The position numbers and the translations under genes were made by a program. Below, in pieces: positions 12,112-22,742 of a DNA stretch of 64,000 nt. Source of the stretch: Allomyces macrogynus ATCC 38327 (lineage: Eukaryota; Blastocladiomycota; Blastocladiomycetes; Blastocladiales; Blastocladiaceae); contig GG745330.1 in NCBI GenBank assembly GCA_000151295.1, positions 714,102 to 778,101 on the forward strand, given 5' to 3'. Under the pieces are notes generated by a model. The model made no database searches, was not told the DNA's origin, and worked only from the letters and a program-made list of their open reading frames with translations. Positions within the stretch are counted from its first letter, which is position 1, and each line of letters starts with the position of its first letter.

Positions 12112-12991
12112 NNNNNNNNNNNNNNNNNNNNNNNNNNNNNNNNNNNNNNNNNNNNNNNNNNNNNNNNNNNNNNNNNNNNNNNNNNNNNNNNNNNNNNNNN
12201 NNNNNNNNNNNNNNNNNNNNNNNNNNNNNNNNNNNNNNNNNNNNNNNNNNNNNNNNNNNNNNNNNNNNNNNNNNNNNNNNNNNNNNNNNNNNNNNNNNNN
12301 NNNNNNNNNNNNNNNNNNNNNNNNNNNNNNNNNNNNNNNNNNNNNNNNNNNNNNNNNNNNNNNNNNNNNNNNNNNNNNNNNNNNNNNNNNNNNNNNNNNN
12401 NNNNNNNNNNNNNNNNNNNNNNNNNNNNNNNNNNNNNNNNNNNNNNNNNNNNNNNNNNNNNNNNNNNNNNNNNNNNNNNNNNNNNNNNNNNNNNNNNNNN
12501 NNNNNNNNNNNNNNNNNNNNNNNNNNNNNNNNNNNNNNNNNNNNNNNNNNNNNNNNNNNNNNNNNNNNNNNNNNNNNNNNNNNNNNNNNNNNNNNNNNNN
12601 NNNNNNNNNNNNNNNNNNNNNNNNNNNNNNNNNNNNNNNNNNNNNNNNNNNNNNNNNNNNNNNNNNNNNNNNNNNNNNNNNNNNNNNNNNNNNNNNNNNN
12701 NNNNNNNNNNNNNNNNNNNNNNNNNNNNNNNNNNNNNNNNNNNNNNNNNNNNNNNNNNNNNNNNNNNNNNNNNNNNNNNNNNNNNNNNNNNNNNNNNNNN
12801 NNNNNNNNNNNNNNNNNNNNNNNNNNNNNNNNNNNNNNNNNNNNNNNNNNNNNNNNNNNNNNNNNNNNNNNNNNNNNNNNNNNNNNNNNNNNNNNNNNNN
12901 NNNNNNNNNNNNNNNNNNNNNNNNNNNNNNNNNNNNNNNNNNNNNNNNNNNNNNNNNNNNNNNNNNNNNNNNNNNNNNNNNNNNNNNNNNN
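12112..12991. other. Assembly gap (880 N)
   Basis: An unbroken run of N interrupts the gene, including most of the putative DNA-binding domain. Frames computed across it are meaningless. Confidence 1.
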
Positions 12992-13096
12992 CTTTCGGAC
13001 AATTTTGCCAAGCTTGTTCTCATTTCCCACTAGACGCGGTCGCGCCGACGGCCCGACGTTGCTGGGGCTACCGCGGCCGCTGAAGCTGCAGTCTAA

Positions 13097-15031
13097 GCTG
13101 CGGCCGCTGCGGCTGCTGCGGACACCGCGGCGCAGACCAACACCGCGCGCGACCCGCGTTCCGTAGTCCTGCAACCGGCGCCATCCGCGCGTGCGCGCAA
13201 GACGTCATCGACCCGCTCAAGAGCGCCCGTCGACGACGTGGCCGCGTCGGGCGCCGGACCGAAACCGGGCGGGGATGCGCCGCCACTGGCCGTGCAGGTC
13301 ATGCCGCGGCTCGGCACGAGTTTCCCGACACACCGGCCCGCTGCCGAACCGGTGGTCACGTCGGTCATTGGCAACGCGCCCGCACGGCTCGCGCAATTGC
13401 ACGCGCGCAGTCCACCAACCGGTGCGGCAGCGGTGGCGTCCGGCCCGCTGGCGGCGCCGCAGTCCTCGGCGCTCGCGCGCGAACAGCTCAAGAAACGCGC
13501 GCAGGGGAAACGGCCGAAAGTGATTGGTGTCCCGCAGCCACAGTCGTTTTTCTCGGACGCGCATTCGAGGTTACATCCGCATGCGCCGCCCGCGGCAGCA
13601 GCAGGTGTGGCCGCCGCAGTGGGAGGAGGACCAAAGAAGGGGGTCATGCCCGTGTCCCCGTCGGGGCGCAAGTTCCCAAGCGGCGCGTTCCGGGTCCCAA
13701 CCGCAGCTGCGGCGCGCGCGCGGCTTACGACCGCGTCGGTAGCGGCGGCGGCGGCGGCGGGACCGGCTCGTACCGCGCCAGCGGCGCGCGTGGATGCGGA
13801 CCTGACCGAGGACGAGACCGAGGACGAGGACGAGGCGAACGGGGCCGCGGCAACTGACGACGACGAGTCCATGGACGACGACGACGATGCCGACGCTGCG
13901 CGCGCAAGAATGCCGCCAGGCGCCGTGCGGCGGCGCGCCAGGACGGTCGTTCCGACCGCCGCGACTGCGGCAGCAGCGGCACAACCACGGCTCGCGTTGC
14001 ACCCGCGCATCTTCCAGCGGTTCCCAGCGCCGCCGTCCCCGGGAGACGCCGGGCGGCGCGCGGCGGTCTCGCCCAAGGTCTGCGCGGCGGATTATTTCAC
14101 GGATACGGACAGCGACGAGTTTGCGACGACGTCGGACGATAAGGACGATACGACCGCGTCGGACGCGAGCGACGCGCTTGCTCCGAGGTCGGCGGTGAAC
14201 GTGCCGCTGACGAGGACTGCCGTGGACGAGGAGGCCGAGTCCACGTCGTCCGAGTCGGGTAGTGACGATTTGACGGCCGTGCCGGCACGCCGTCGCTCGA
14301 CGGCGGCGGTACCGCCACCACCACCGCCCGTCAAGCGTAAGGCGGCGACCAGCGCCGCGACCGCAAAACCGGCACCGGTCAAGCGCGCGCGGCGCGCGAA
14401 CGGGACGGCGGCACCGACACCGCCGGTTTCCGCGCCTGCCGCACCGAAAAAGGGGGCCACGACGCGTGCCCGGAATAGCGCTGCGGTGGCTGCTGCGGCA
14501 GCCGTGCCGTCTGCGACCGCGAATACCCCGCCGGCACCATCCGGTGCCAACAGCACGGCAACGGCCAACGGGGTGGCGGCGCGGCCGAAGCGCACGCGGG
14601 CGGCGACAGCGCGTGCTGCTACAGGCGATACACCGTCGACGACCACGACGACGCGCGCGAGCCGCTCGCGGACGAAGACTTCACCTGCCACTGCCGCAGC
14701 AGCGCCCGCACGCACCGCCACACCTGCCGTTCTCCCTCCACCCCCGCCACTGGCGGCACCCGCACGCACTGCGGTCACCGCGGTTGCCAAGGCGGCCGCG
14801 GGTCGGCCCGCACGACGCACCTCGGTCCGGCCTGCGCCAGCTCACGACTCGACGGCGAGCGAGTCGGACGAGCTGGTGCGCAACGGCGGCGGCGGTGGGT
14901 TCGAAACGGAGACGGACGACGGCGATGACGACGACGTGATGGGCGGGTCCCGTGCGCTCACCAATGGGCGGCGCATTCTCGCGCAGCTCGATGCCGAGGC
15001 CGCGACCGAGTCCGAGTCGGAGTCGGATTGA
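13097..15031 (+). CDS. Post-gap C-terminal coding region, low complexity, acidic and basic patches
   Basis: The frame is open from 13097 to the TGA at 15029-15031 (about 640 residues). It is Ala-rich with acidic runs ('DLTEDETEDEDE', 'SMDDDDDAD') and basic AT-hook-like or nuclear-signal patches ('KRPK', 'PVKRARRANG', 'RPKRTRAATARA'), typical of a chromatin or transcription protein. It is most likely the 3' part of the gene starting at 10509. A pyrimidine-rich CCCACTAG at 13026-13033 looks like an acceptor, but the frame it would open has an in-frame TAA at 13094, so either the acceptor is later (…TCTAAG, 13096) or the sequence beside the gap is faulty. I cannot prove the two parts are one gene. 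Confidence 0.55.
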   Translation, partial: AAAAAAAADTAAQTNTARDPRSVVLQPAPSARARKTSSTRSRAPVDDVAASGAGPKPGGDAPPLAVQVMPRLGTSFPTHRPAAEPVVTSVIGNAPARLAQLHARSPPTGAAAVASGPLAAPQSSALAREQLKKRAQGKRPKVIGVPQPQSFFSDAHSRLHPHAPPAAAAGVAAAVGGGPKKGVMPVSPSGRKFPSGAFRVPTAAAARARLTTASVAAAAAAGPARTAPAARVDADLTEDETEDEDEANGAAATDDDESMDDDDDADAARARMPPGAVRRRARTVVPTAATAAAAAQPRLALHPRIFQRFPAPPSPGDAGRRAAVSPKVCAADYFTDTDSDEFATTSDDKDDTTASDASDALAPRSAVNVPLTRTAVDEEAESTSSESGSDDLTAVPARRRSTAAVPPPPPPVKRKAATSAATAKPAPVKRARRANGTAAPTPPVSAPAAPKKGATTRARNSAAVAAAAAVPSATANTPPAPSGANSTATANGVAARPKRTRAATARAATGDTPSTTTTTRASRSRTKTSPATAAAAPARTATPAVLPPPPPLAAPARTAVTAVAKAAAGRPARRTSVRPAPAHDSTASESDELVRNGGGGGFETETDDGDDDDVMGGSRALTNGRRILAQLDAEAATESESESD

Positions 15032-15446
15032 TGCGCGAGAGTGGGGCGACGGAATGCATTCCTCTTTTTTTTTTCTTCGATAGGCAACGCGTTGCATCGT
15101 TGTGGTCGAACCACCCTTACTCCCGGACTGATCACCCAGTCCATCAAACGAAGCGTCACAACCCCGCACTGCACAACCATGTGTCTCAAAACGCAAGCAA
15201 CAAATTATGACAAGTCGATCCCCGACCTCGGGCACATCTCAAAAAACGATCCCCTCCTCCTCCAATATCCATCCAGGCGCGCTTCTGGTCCCGGCAGGGC
15301 TCCCGCAAAACCGCAAAACGGCGCGAGCGATAAATATTCAACCACACACACAGCAAAAAACGTCCCAAAGAAACAAATCCAAAAAAAAAAAGAAACTCCA
15401 GCTTCCCGTGTGCGATCCATCCCGTTCCCCTCTCCACCAATCATCA
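15032..15446. other. Intergenic, convergent 3' ends
   Basis: These 415 bp lie between two stop codons on opposite strands. They carry T-rich and A-rich runs (15065-15076, 15352-15391) consistent with 3' UTR and polyadenylation. No gene is seen. Confidence 0.5.
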
Positions 15447-18400
15447 TCATGCCGCGCCACCCCCATCGTACTGCGTCTCAGGTACAAACGCCGCATTCGC
15501 CGGCGCCGGTGGCGACGCGCTCGCGCTATTCCCCGCGCCCGGGTTCCTGCGCAGCATTGCCGCAAAGAACCCGCGTCCGCGCGGGCGCGGTGGGGACCCG
15601 ACCGGTGGGGCCGCGGCAGGGACGGCGGTCGCGAGCGTCGGCGACGTGACGGCATCCGCGGGCTCCGTGGGGAATGTAACCGTGACGGCGCTTGGGTTCT
15701 CGAGCGTGGCCAAATCCCCGGCACCGGGCGCCACCGACTGTCTTGCCTGTGTGCGGAACCGCGATTTACCGCGGCGGCTAGTCGACGGCGGCGGCGGTAA
15801 TGCCGAGGCGTCGCCTGGTTTCTCGGACACGGCGCCGCGCCCACGGGACCCGCGTGTTGGCTGTGGACTGGCATTCGCGGCCACGGCGTCGGATGCGTCA
15901 CCGCACGAATCGTCTTTGGCGTTCTTGGTGGCATTCGGCTTATCGTACCCGCCGTACTTGACGAGCGTCGTGACGAGGTCGCGCACCATCATTTCGCGCG
16001 TGCGCCGGTGCAGTCGCGCGATCTTGCCCGCACGGAACGCGGCGGCCTCGCCATTGACGATTTTCGCGTGCAGGAAATGGCGCAATTGCGTCGCGTCCCC
16101 AAAAAACCCGTCGGGCGGGAGCGGCGGTCCAAACGACGGCACGTCAGCCTGCGCGACGACCGCGACCCGGTGGCCTGCGACCCCGTCCATGACGCACGGC
16201 GCGACGACCAGGTAGACGGTCAAGAAGTGCGACTGGATCATGGTCGGGTCAAACACGGGCGCGACTTGCGCGAGGTCCGCGAGTGCCGCGACGCGGTGGG
16301 CGTCAGCACCGGCCAATGCCGGTGGCGGCACAAAATCGTCGACGTAGACGACGCACACGAGGTCGTTGCCGATCTTGGCTTTCCGCTGCACCTGCTGCGG
16401 GTCCGTGGGCGAGTAAGGCAGCAGAGTCGACACGTGGAACATGAGATCAAAATGGCCGCATTTCCCAACGACCGATTCGGGCCCGTCGAGTCCGTGCCGG
16501 TTATCGAGCCCACCCAAAAACCCCTGGTACCCGACGAGTGGCACGCGGTCACCGAGAACGTCGAGAAATTCATCAAACGCCCTTGAATGCGTCTGGTTCC
16601 CAAACACGTCATTCTCGTCGGTCTGCCCACGTCGCATATAGAGCACGCCGACCTTGACGCCAAACGCGAGCCGCATCTGGTCGAGCTTGACGAGGTCGGC
16701 CTCGAGCGACTTGGCGCGCACTTTCACCAACTTGTGCACGGGGAACCGCTGGTAGACGTACTTAATCACGTCCTTGTGCCGCTTCACGCGCGCCTTGACT
16801 TCCGAGACGGGCACCTCGATGCGAACGTCGCGGTCCTCGGACCGCACCAGCATGCGGAACACGCCCGCGGCCACGTCGTGCCGGACCGATATGACCAGCG
16901 GCCCCGTGAGCCCGTCGTCGAGCGCCGACGCCGCGTTCCCGCTACCACTCCCCCCACCCATGCTCATGGCCGCCGAAATCGCGCCGGCGACGCCCGAGCT
17001 CCCGCCCTGCGCGCCATCGAGTACCATGACGTAATTGTTATGGTCATGCCCCGCAAAGTACTGCCGGTAATACATGGCCGTGACATCCACCTGGTCGAGC
17101 AGCGTGGGCGGGGCGCCCGGGTACGGCGAGTATTCGACGTGCGCATAGTCGACGAGCATTGCGTTGAGTCGTGCGTCGCTGACTAGGTACGGGTTCGTGC
17201 CACGACTGCGCACGCTCGCGTGCGGACTGCGCGCCGACACCGACTCGGCGGCCGCGGCCGTCGCTTGACTGACGACACTCCCGCCGCCATTCGAGTGCAC
17301 GCTCGCGACCGACGCTGCTGATGACACGAACTCGTGCGCGATCTGCGGCGACGTCGGGAGTGGCGGCGGCCGTATCGCCATGCCCCAATCCTCCTGCGGC
17401 GGCCCCGCGAGCGGCGCCGACGCTGGCGCCATGCCAAAAATCGGGACCGCGCGCGGCGGTGGCGTCTCGACGACAAACCCGTCGGTCCGGTAAATCAAGT
17501 CCGGCAACGCCGGCGCGGCCCCCGCCGTCCAAATCGACGCGACCGCGCCCATCGACTGCGCTCTCTGCTTTTTCAAGTGCGTGAACTGCGCGCGCCGCTG
17601 CGGCGCGGCGACCGCTGCAGCCACCTCGTCCCCCACCACGTCGAGGTCCTGCGACCGCGAACGTGTGATCGACCGGCGCGCGACGATCCCGACGGTCGCG
17701 CGTGTCGGCGACGATGCTTTGAGCGCTGCCGGATCGGCGCCGTGCACCCCCGCGGCGCCCGGGTGACCGAGGGCCATTCGCGCAAGGTGTCGCGCAAGCA
17801 CGTGGTCCGGGTCCCGCGGCGGGCGTGGGGGCAGGTCGCCGTCGTCCCCCGCGACGGGGACGGCCGACGTGTCGTACTCGTTTTCGTCGTCGTCGTCGCC
17901 TTCGTCGACGCCCGGCAGTGTGCGCGCGTGCGGGTGCGCGCTTGGGGCCGTGCCGAACGCGAACGAGGTCGATCGTGGCGGGAGGCGCTTGAAGTCGCCT
18001 CCCGTGGATACGGCGGTGCGTGGGGACGCGCTAGGGCTCGGGTCGGGTGGGGTCGGGCACGGATCGGGCAATCGGGTGCCGGAACCGGTGCCGACGGCGC
18101 CGACGAGCGAAGACGCAGCGAGTGCCGATGGCGCGTACGTGTTGGGCGGTGTATATCGTGCGTCGACGGGCGGCGAGGGCAAGGTGTCAGTGCGTGCGAG
18201 GTGAGGATGGTGGGAATGACGATGGCGGCGGCGGTGGTGGTGACCGTCATCGTCGTGGACGTCATCATCTTCCTCGTCGTCGTCGTCGTCGCCGTTATGC
18301 CCATCAAACTCGTCGTCCTCGTCACCGTCCTCGTCGTCATAATCCGGGTACGGCGCTGGGGTTGCCGGTGAATCCTTGCCACTGCCAGCGCCACCACCTC

Positions 18401-19671
18401 CCGATTTCTCTATTCGCGGGAAAGAACGTGCGTTAGCGTCCGCGGGAGATCCCGTGTCAGCAACTACAACAATGGGCGGCTGGTTTTTTGCGGTCCGGAG
18501 GCGCGCATCAGCACTCACACACACGCCAATACAGGACACGTGGTGCGGACGCTGCGCCAAGTCCTCGCCCACCAGCACACCTCGAAACAAGGCACACATA
18601 CGAAACAAGGAAATCAGCGATACGGCCGAGACCGACGCGGCTGACGGGAACCGCGACCGCAAGTTACTCGCAGACCCAGCACGTGCGCGCGTCTGCGATG
18701 GTCCCAGCGGGTGCGCGTCGTCCTCGACGTTCATCCTCGGGTGCGGCACGTGGTCGTCCTCGTCCCAGGGCTGCGAGAGCGGCGAGGTCGGCCTGCTCGT
18801 CGAGAGCGGGGCGACGGTCGGTAATCCTGGGGGTTCCGCAGCCGCGGCGGCCGCAGCAGCAGTCGACGCGTGCGTCCGGTACCGCCGTGACCACGACAGC
18901 GACGACGACGAGGAAGTCGACGACGTGTGCGTCGACCCCGGCGTCGCGCGGCCCGGTGGAGAGGCGCCCATGATCGATGGCGAGACGCCCGTGATCGATG
19001 GCGGCGCTGCGGCGCGGTCGGTCGCGACCGGACTGAGCCGGCGCGTGATTTGTGCAAACGGCGCCGCGTAGGTCGCCTCTGGGTCCCAGTGCACGTGCGC
19101 GCTAGCGGACGAGAGGGTCGGGGAGACGACCGTCTCGGCGTGCCGCGGCACTTGCGCGGGTACCGGCGGTGGCGGTGCGTTCGTCACGGCTGACGCCGAC
19201 TTGGTCAGGAAAGACGCTGGGCGACGGAAGAAGAAGCGCTTGGCGGTCGATGCCGACGACAACGGGGCCGGCGGTGGGCCTGCGGCCGGGTTGTGCTTGG
19301 TGCAGAAAATGTCGCCGTTGAACGCGAGCACATTGTCCATGGCGAGCGGGCGATGGCACCGCGAGCAATTGAAGCACTACATAAGACAGACACGACGGCA
19401 TACACGCACCGATCAATCGGTCAGTATTGTTCTCATGGGCTTCGCCAACCGCAGAGTCGACTCGACTCGACGCGGGCCGCTGCGGGCGTACTTTCTGATG
19501 GTAAATCATCGCGTCGAACGCAAAATAGGGCTCAAACGCCATGATCGTCTCGCCGCACCCGGCGCACGCCGTGGCCGCGTGCGTGCGCGGCATGCCAGTG
19601 AGCGCCGACGGCAGCGCGTGGGTGCCCGCGTGCGGGACCGGCGCGGGCGTTTCGCGGCGCGGGAGCGGCAT
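15447..19671 (-). CDS. LIM domain - RapGAP domain signalling protein
   Basis: Exons 19492-19671, 18602-19376, 15447-18409 (about 1305 aa). Intron 1 (115 bp) splits a complete LIM domain: CxxC, then H-x2-C-x2-C-x2-C ('HQKCFNCSRC') and C-x2-H ('IFCTKH'), about residues 37-83. Intron 2 (18410-18601, GTATGT..CGAATAG, branch-like GCTAAC) is in frame and stop-free, so a retained form is possible. A long Ser/Pro/Asp-rich, His-rich linker precedes a Rap/Ran-GAP domain (about 845-1135) with the 'KIGNDLVCVVYVDD' block holding the catalytic Asn used by RapGAPs. Predicted role: inactivating a Rap/Rsr1-like small GTPase, localised by the LIM finger. The start at 19671 is the first in-frame ATG; a TGA closes the frame upstream. 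Confidence 0.83.
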
Positions 19672-21650
19672 CGTGGTCGGCGGAGGCGGCGCGCGGGTGG
19701 CCGGAAGTGACGGTGACGGCAGTAGCCGCGGTGGGAAGTGGTAGTGGTTGTGGTGCACGGGCCGGTAATCGTCACGCGCCACGGTCGTCGGTCAGCGAAT
19801 TCGGTCCAATCGGCCGCCGCGTGAGCCGTGCCACGTCGACAACCGTGGCTCGGCGATGCGAGCCTGATACGGTGGGCGAGGGAGGGGCGCAACACGAGCG
19901 CGTGCACGGGAGCAAATTCACCGCGTGAGAGGCGTACGCCGGGCGCGGTGGCAATGTCGGGAGTCGAGTCGAGGAGCAGCGCGACGTCGGCGTCGTCGAC
20001 GAGGAAGGCAATCGTGGTTGAGCGCGGGGCGCAATCGACGCGGAGCAGACTGGACAGGGCAGTGCGGGAGGAGGGAAACCGGCACGGGTCGGGTCAGTAA
20101 GGTGGAAAGGTGGAAAACGAAAATGAAGCCAGGACCGTCGCGACGGAAGCAAAGTGAAAGGAGCGGCGGCGATGAAGGTTGCGCGCCCCTGGCCCTGCCC
20201 CCACCCCCACACTTGCCATAACTTGCCCATTCGTTCCGTTTCGCTTCGGCGCGGGTGTTAGGAACGGCCGTAGCCCGTGGCCCGCAGTCGAGCGCGCGCA
20301 CAACCCAGCCGCCAACGTGGGAACGCCAATGCCTTGCCAGCAGCTGCCAGCATGGACGCGGATGCCGTCCGACGTCCCGCCGGCACCAAGGGACAAGGGA
20401 CACTGGAGCGTTGTCCGACGAGGAATGCCGAGCGACGAGGCGCCGCGACCGAGTTGCGGGGGAACCGGGACGCGACGCGGCCGGCCGATGAAGTGGCCCT
20501 GCCGAGATCGCTCGGGCAGAGTTCCCTCGTGTTGGGCGGCACCACGGCACCAGGCAGGGCGATGCACGAAGGCGCGACAGCACCATGCCACATGGTGCGC
20601 GCACACGCACACTCGCACGACGGTGCATGCGAGGCGGGGAACGGGGGCGAGGGCACGGTGAACATCATCGGGGATGCAGCAAGCACCGGGGCAGGGGACC
20701 GGGCGCGGCGTGGCCGGCGCGACCGACGGGGCCACGGCGCGAGCTCCAGGTCGGGTGCGCGGCGGGGGTGGCGAGCACGTCGACGGTGCTGGTGCGGGCG
20801 GACGGTGCGCCTCTTGAGGGGCGGTGTGGGTGGGTACATACTTCGGATGAGCTGGCGGCTAACGCACGGAGCAGCGGCGAGCCAGTTGCCCCCTTTGGAT
20901 GAGCACGCAGACGGGCAGCGCGGCGTGCCTCTTGTGTGCAGCAGCGCGCGCACGCCGCCACGGCCACGCACAAGGTTGAAGAGCCCGCCGGCAGGCCGGT
21001 CGGTCAAGATCGGTGAGCTGGGCCAGTCAGCGCACGCTGCACGTCGGCGCAGCTCGACTGGGGCTCCGGCTGCTGGCAGGCGGGTTTGCTGGCGGCTGCT
21101 GCCGCTGCTGCTGCTCCTGTTGCGACCGCGGCCGCGCGGCCGTCGGTGCGGTGCGGGCGGTGAGGAGGGCCGTGCTCGTGGCCGGCGTCGGCGTGCGGCG
21201 GCTGGCAGGTCGAAGCCGTCGGTCGAGGAGGACGACGGAGGGGCCGGTGCGACCATGCGGGACGGACGGGCTGTGTAGTTCGTGCGAGTCTTTTCGTTCC
21301 AGGCGATGCGATGCAGCGCAATGCTTGTTGCATGCAGGCAGCCGACGCCTCTGCACCCGCGCACGTGCCAAGTCATGACATGGCCACGCAACACTCGCAG
21401 CTCTTCTCTACACCGCAGATGGGCGTGGCAGGCCATCTGTCACGCCCATCGCCTCTCCCGGCAGATTGCAGCGTGACCCGGGAACGGGCACGAAGCGCGC
21501 GGCTCACCGCACCGGCGCAACCGCGATCGCAAGCGCACCAACCCGCCCACTATTTATACCCCACGACCTCCCCCGCGCGCTCGCGACTCGGTCCCGGACT
21601 TGTTCTCTTGGATCTCTGCCAGCACCAGCACCTGCTCCACCTTCTCCACC
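19672..21650. other. Long divergent intergenic region (LIM-RapGAP / HSP10)
   Basis: These 1.98 kb are GC-rich and carry several long open frames on both strands, but all are Arg/Ala/Gly/Pro-biased with no recognisable domain or coherent splice structure. I treat them as composition artefacts. The right end carries a TATA-like element before HSP10. An undetected gene or upstream leader exons cannot be excluded. Confidence 0.4.
21551..21558 (+). promoter_or_regulatory. TATA-like element upstream of HSP10
   Basis: TATTTATA stands out in GC-rich surroundings, 93 bp before the proposed HSP10 start codon. Confidence 0.5.
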
Positions 21651-22333
21651 ATGGTCCGTGCCGCCTGTTGCAACTCGATCCCCGCTACCGGCCCCACGCG
21701 CTCGGCCTGCCCCATCCACACGATTCGCGCGATTCCATGACCAACACCAGCAACAATTGCGTGCCGCGTGGGTGAACGAGAACGAGAACGCGATTGCAAT
21801 CGTCCGCACCGATCGAGTTGCACACGGGCCCGCCGGGACCACAAGCAATTTAGCAATTTCTCCAGCGAATCACGACGACTGACCACGATCACGACTTGGT
21901 GCTGCTCTTTGCCAACAGTCGGCCGCCGCCAAGCGCATCATCCCGCTCCTCGACCGCATCCTGGTCCAGCGCGTCAAGCCCGTCGAGGTGCGTCTCCTAC
22001 GCGCCTTTTTCCTCTCTTGATCCCCGACCGACCGGTCGACCGATCGACCGACCACCCGAGCTCACCATATCCGTCTTTCAATCTCAACGATTTCAATAGC
22101 GCACCGCCTCGGGCATCTTCATCCCGGAAAAGGCGCAGCAGGCGCTCAACGAAGGTGTTGTCCTCGCCGTTGGCAACGGTCTCGTCACCAAGGACGGCAA
22201 GAACATCCCTGTCAACGTGGCTGTTGGTGACCGCGTGCTCCTGCCCGAGTATGGCGGCTCGGCCGTCAAGCTCGGCGAGGAGGAGTTCCACCTCTTCCGC
22301 GACTCGGAGATTCTCGCCAAGCTGAACCCGTAG
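21651..22333 (+). CDS. HSP10: Mitochondrial 10-kDa chaperonin (HSP10/Cpn10)
   Basis: Certain exons are 21919-21987 and 22100-22333, joined across a 112-bp intron (GTGCGT..ATAG), giving 'KRIIPLLDRILVQRVKPVE' then 'RTASGIFIPEKAQ' with the mobile-loop and roof segments, and ending 'FRDSEILAKLNP'. This is 100 residues of an expected ~101-105. The missing start is best supplied by ATG at 21651-21653 (CCACCATGG) as an ATG-only exon followed by a 265-bp phase-0 intron (GTCCGT..AACAG), giving M-SAAAKRI, a typical HSP10 N-terminus. An ATG at 21737 is the only closer alternative. It co-chaperones Hsp60 in the mitochondrial matrix. The (CGAC)-rich stretch at 22020-22060 lies in the intron. Confidence 0.88.
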
Positions 22334-22742
22334 GGAACCGGATCGCGTCAGTTTTGTCGTTCCCGTGCTTGTTATTTTTGGATAAAACTATTTTTTAGGG
22401 GGCTGTGATCTGTTTACTAGCGCTCCACGCACGACCAGACTCAATCTTCCACGCCGCGCTCGACGGTGCGCTCAAGCTGTTCAAACGCGCTCAGCTCGAT
22501 TTCGCTCACCCGAGTCGAACGCGCTCAACGTGCTCGACCACGCCATCACAGGACTCGGACCACGCAGCTCATCCCACTCATTTCAATACCTACGCTCAAT
22601 CGTGTCCAGAGTTTGTTGAAAGGCACAACGTCTTTAAGAGTCTCTTATTCTAGCATCGGTGTATCGACAAAAATGACAACGAGAGAAACCACGCGTAACA
22701 ACTCATAAAGCAAAACTACCATCACCGCGCACGCACGATCGA
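22334..22742. other. Intergenic, convergent 3' ends (HSP10 / TMC-like)
   Basis: These 409 bp lie between opposing stop codons and are AT-richer than their surroundings, with a T-rich run at 22371-22398 just past HSP10. No gene is recognised. Confidence 0.5.

Noticed and set aside
17334..18371. 345-codon plus-strand frame
   Set aside because: Antisense to the LIM-RapGAP linker; composition is that of complementary Ser/Asp codons.
19772..21436. Long overlapping open frames on both strands (up to about 390 codons)
   Set aside because: Arg/Ala/Pro/Gly-biased translations in every frame, no domain and no coherent splicing; expected by chance in GC-rich DNA.
22020..22065. CGAC-rich simple repeat considered as a regulatory or CRISPR-like element
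   Set aside because: Imperfect tetranucleotide repeat inside the HSP10 intron, without spacers or symmetry.
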